Positions 5,053 to 5,266 of a stretch of DNA of 5,266 nucleotides are shown piece by piece. This DNA is from Deinococcus sp. (GTDB taxonomy: Bacteria; Deinococcota; Deinococci; JACQHA01). The position numbers were made by a program, and so were the translations under genes. The notes under the pieces were generated by a model, which had not been told where the DNA came from, did not search any database, and worked only from the letters and a program-made list of their open reading frames with translations. The stretch lies in contig JACQHA010000299.1 in NCBI GenBank assembly GCA_016199255.1, positions 1-5,266 of the forward strand, written 5' to 3'. The number at the start of each line of letters is the position of its first letter. Position 1 is the stretch's first letter.

Positions 5053-5266
5053 CACGGCCAGGGTTCCGCGCGGCCAGCGGGCGGCGGTCAAGCGGCTGAC
5101 GCACGTCAGCGAGCGGGCGTTTCAGCGCCAGGTGCGCGAGGCCGCGCAGAGTCTCGGCTGGCTAGTCCATCATTGCCGGCCCAGCCGCAAGGCCGACGGC
5201 ACTTGGGCCACGGCCATCGAGGGTGACGCCGGTTTCCCCGACCTGTGCCTCGTGCACCCAGGACGC
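5042..5266 (+). CDS. VRR-NUC nuclease, N-terminal part (cut by window edge)
   Basis: ATG 5042, with GGAGG at 5031-5035, opens a frame that is still open at the window end (75 residues seen). Residues 23-45 (SERAFQRQVREAAQSLGW, then LVHHC) and GDAGFPDLCLVHPGR at 61-75 match the start of the VRR-NUC fold, a PD-(D/E)xK nuclease found stand-alone in many phages. Asp67 of GFPD is the expected first metal-binding aspartate, and Glu24/Gln28 fit the conserved first helix. The downstream E/QxK catalytic pair would lie beyond the window. Stand-alone members are thought to act on branched or flap DNA in replication and recombination, which fits the helicase loader upstream. It overlaps the DUF4326 stop by 11 nt. 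Confidence 0.83.
   Translation, partial: MAIDTARVPRGQRAAVKRLTHVSERAFQRQVREAAQSLGWLVHHCRPSRKADGTWATAIEGDAGFPDLCLVHPGR

Noticed and set aside
4813..5091. Minus-strand 92-residue frame overlapping DUF4326 copy 2
   Set aside because: It runs antisense to two well-supported genes. Its resemblance to the plus-strand peptide over ATQKR and PLLGG is simply the consequence of the codon-phased inverted repeat.

Overview
The window is a dense, entirely plus-strand run of short genes with stop/start overlaps (ATGA at 801; 1174 inside 1187; 1846 inside 1871; 2737 inside 2795; 2930 inside 2937; 3417 inside 3424; 5042 inside 5052). Purine-rich ribosome binding sites precede nearly every start and there is almost no intergenic DNA. 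The gene content (DnaC-like helicase loader, DUF4326, phage Gp37/Gp68 family DUF5131, ASCH fragment, stand-alone DNA methyltransferase, VRR-NUC nuclease, tiny Cys-rich proteins) points to the early/replication-accessory region of a tailed phage or prophage. The DNA is GC-rich, so a high-GC bacterial host is likely. No marker fixes the host taxon, and no tRNA, integrase, structural gene, terminator or CRISPR array is visible.

Layout: 7-804 DnaC/DnaI-like AAA+ ATPase with an N-terminal Cys cluster; 801-965 a 54-residue zinc-ribbon-like protein; 978-1187 a DUF4326 protein with a large internal deletion; 1174-1446 a Cys/His-rich protein; 1448-1696 a small two-helix membrane protein; 1701-1871 a small acidic protein; 1846-2795 a DUF5131 (Gp37/Gp68) gene broken by five extra bases inside its cysteine cluster; 2737-2937 a small unknown; 2930-3424 a Cys-containing protein read straight into a truncated ASCH domain; 3417-4676 a beta-class-like DNA methyltransferase; 4678-5052 a full-length second DUF4326 copy; 5042-5266 the start of a VRR-NUC nuclease, cut by the window edge.

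The replication/modification genes (loader, methyltransferase, nuclease) look intact in frame. Three cargo genes (first DUF4326, DUF5131, ASCH) each carry a distinct lesion: internal deletion, 5-nt frameshift, 3' truncation with fusion. Most of these genes lie between the two DUF4326 paralogues. The most striking non-coding signal is a perfect 15-bp inverted repeat with a 15-nt loop (4912-4956), in codon phase inside the second DUF4326 gene, at the place where the first copy has lost its middle. I see accessory phage DNA with lesions and unusual DNA structure, but no convincing complete new multi-gene system.
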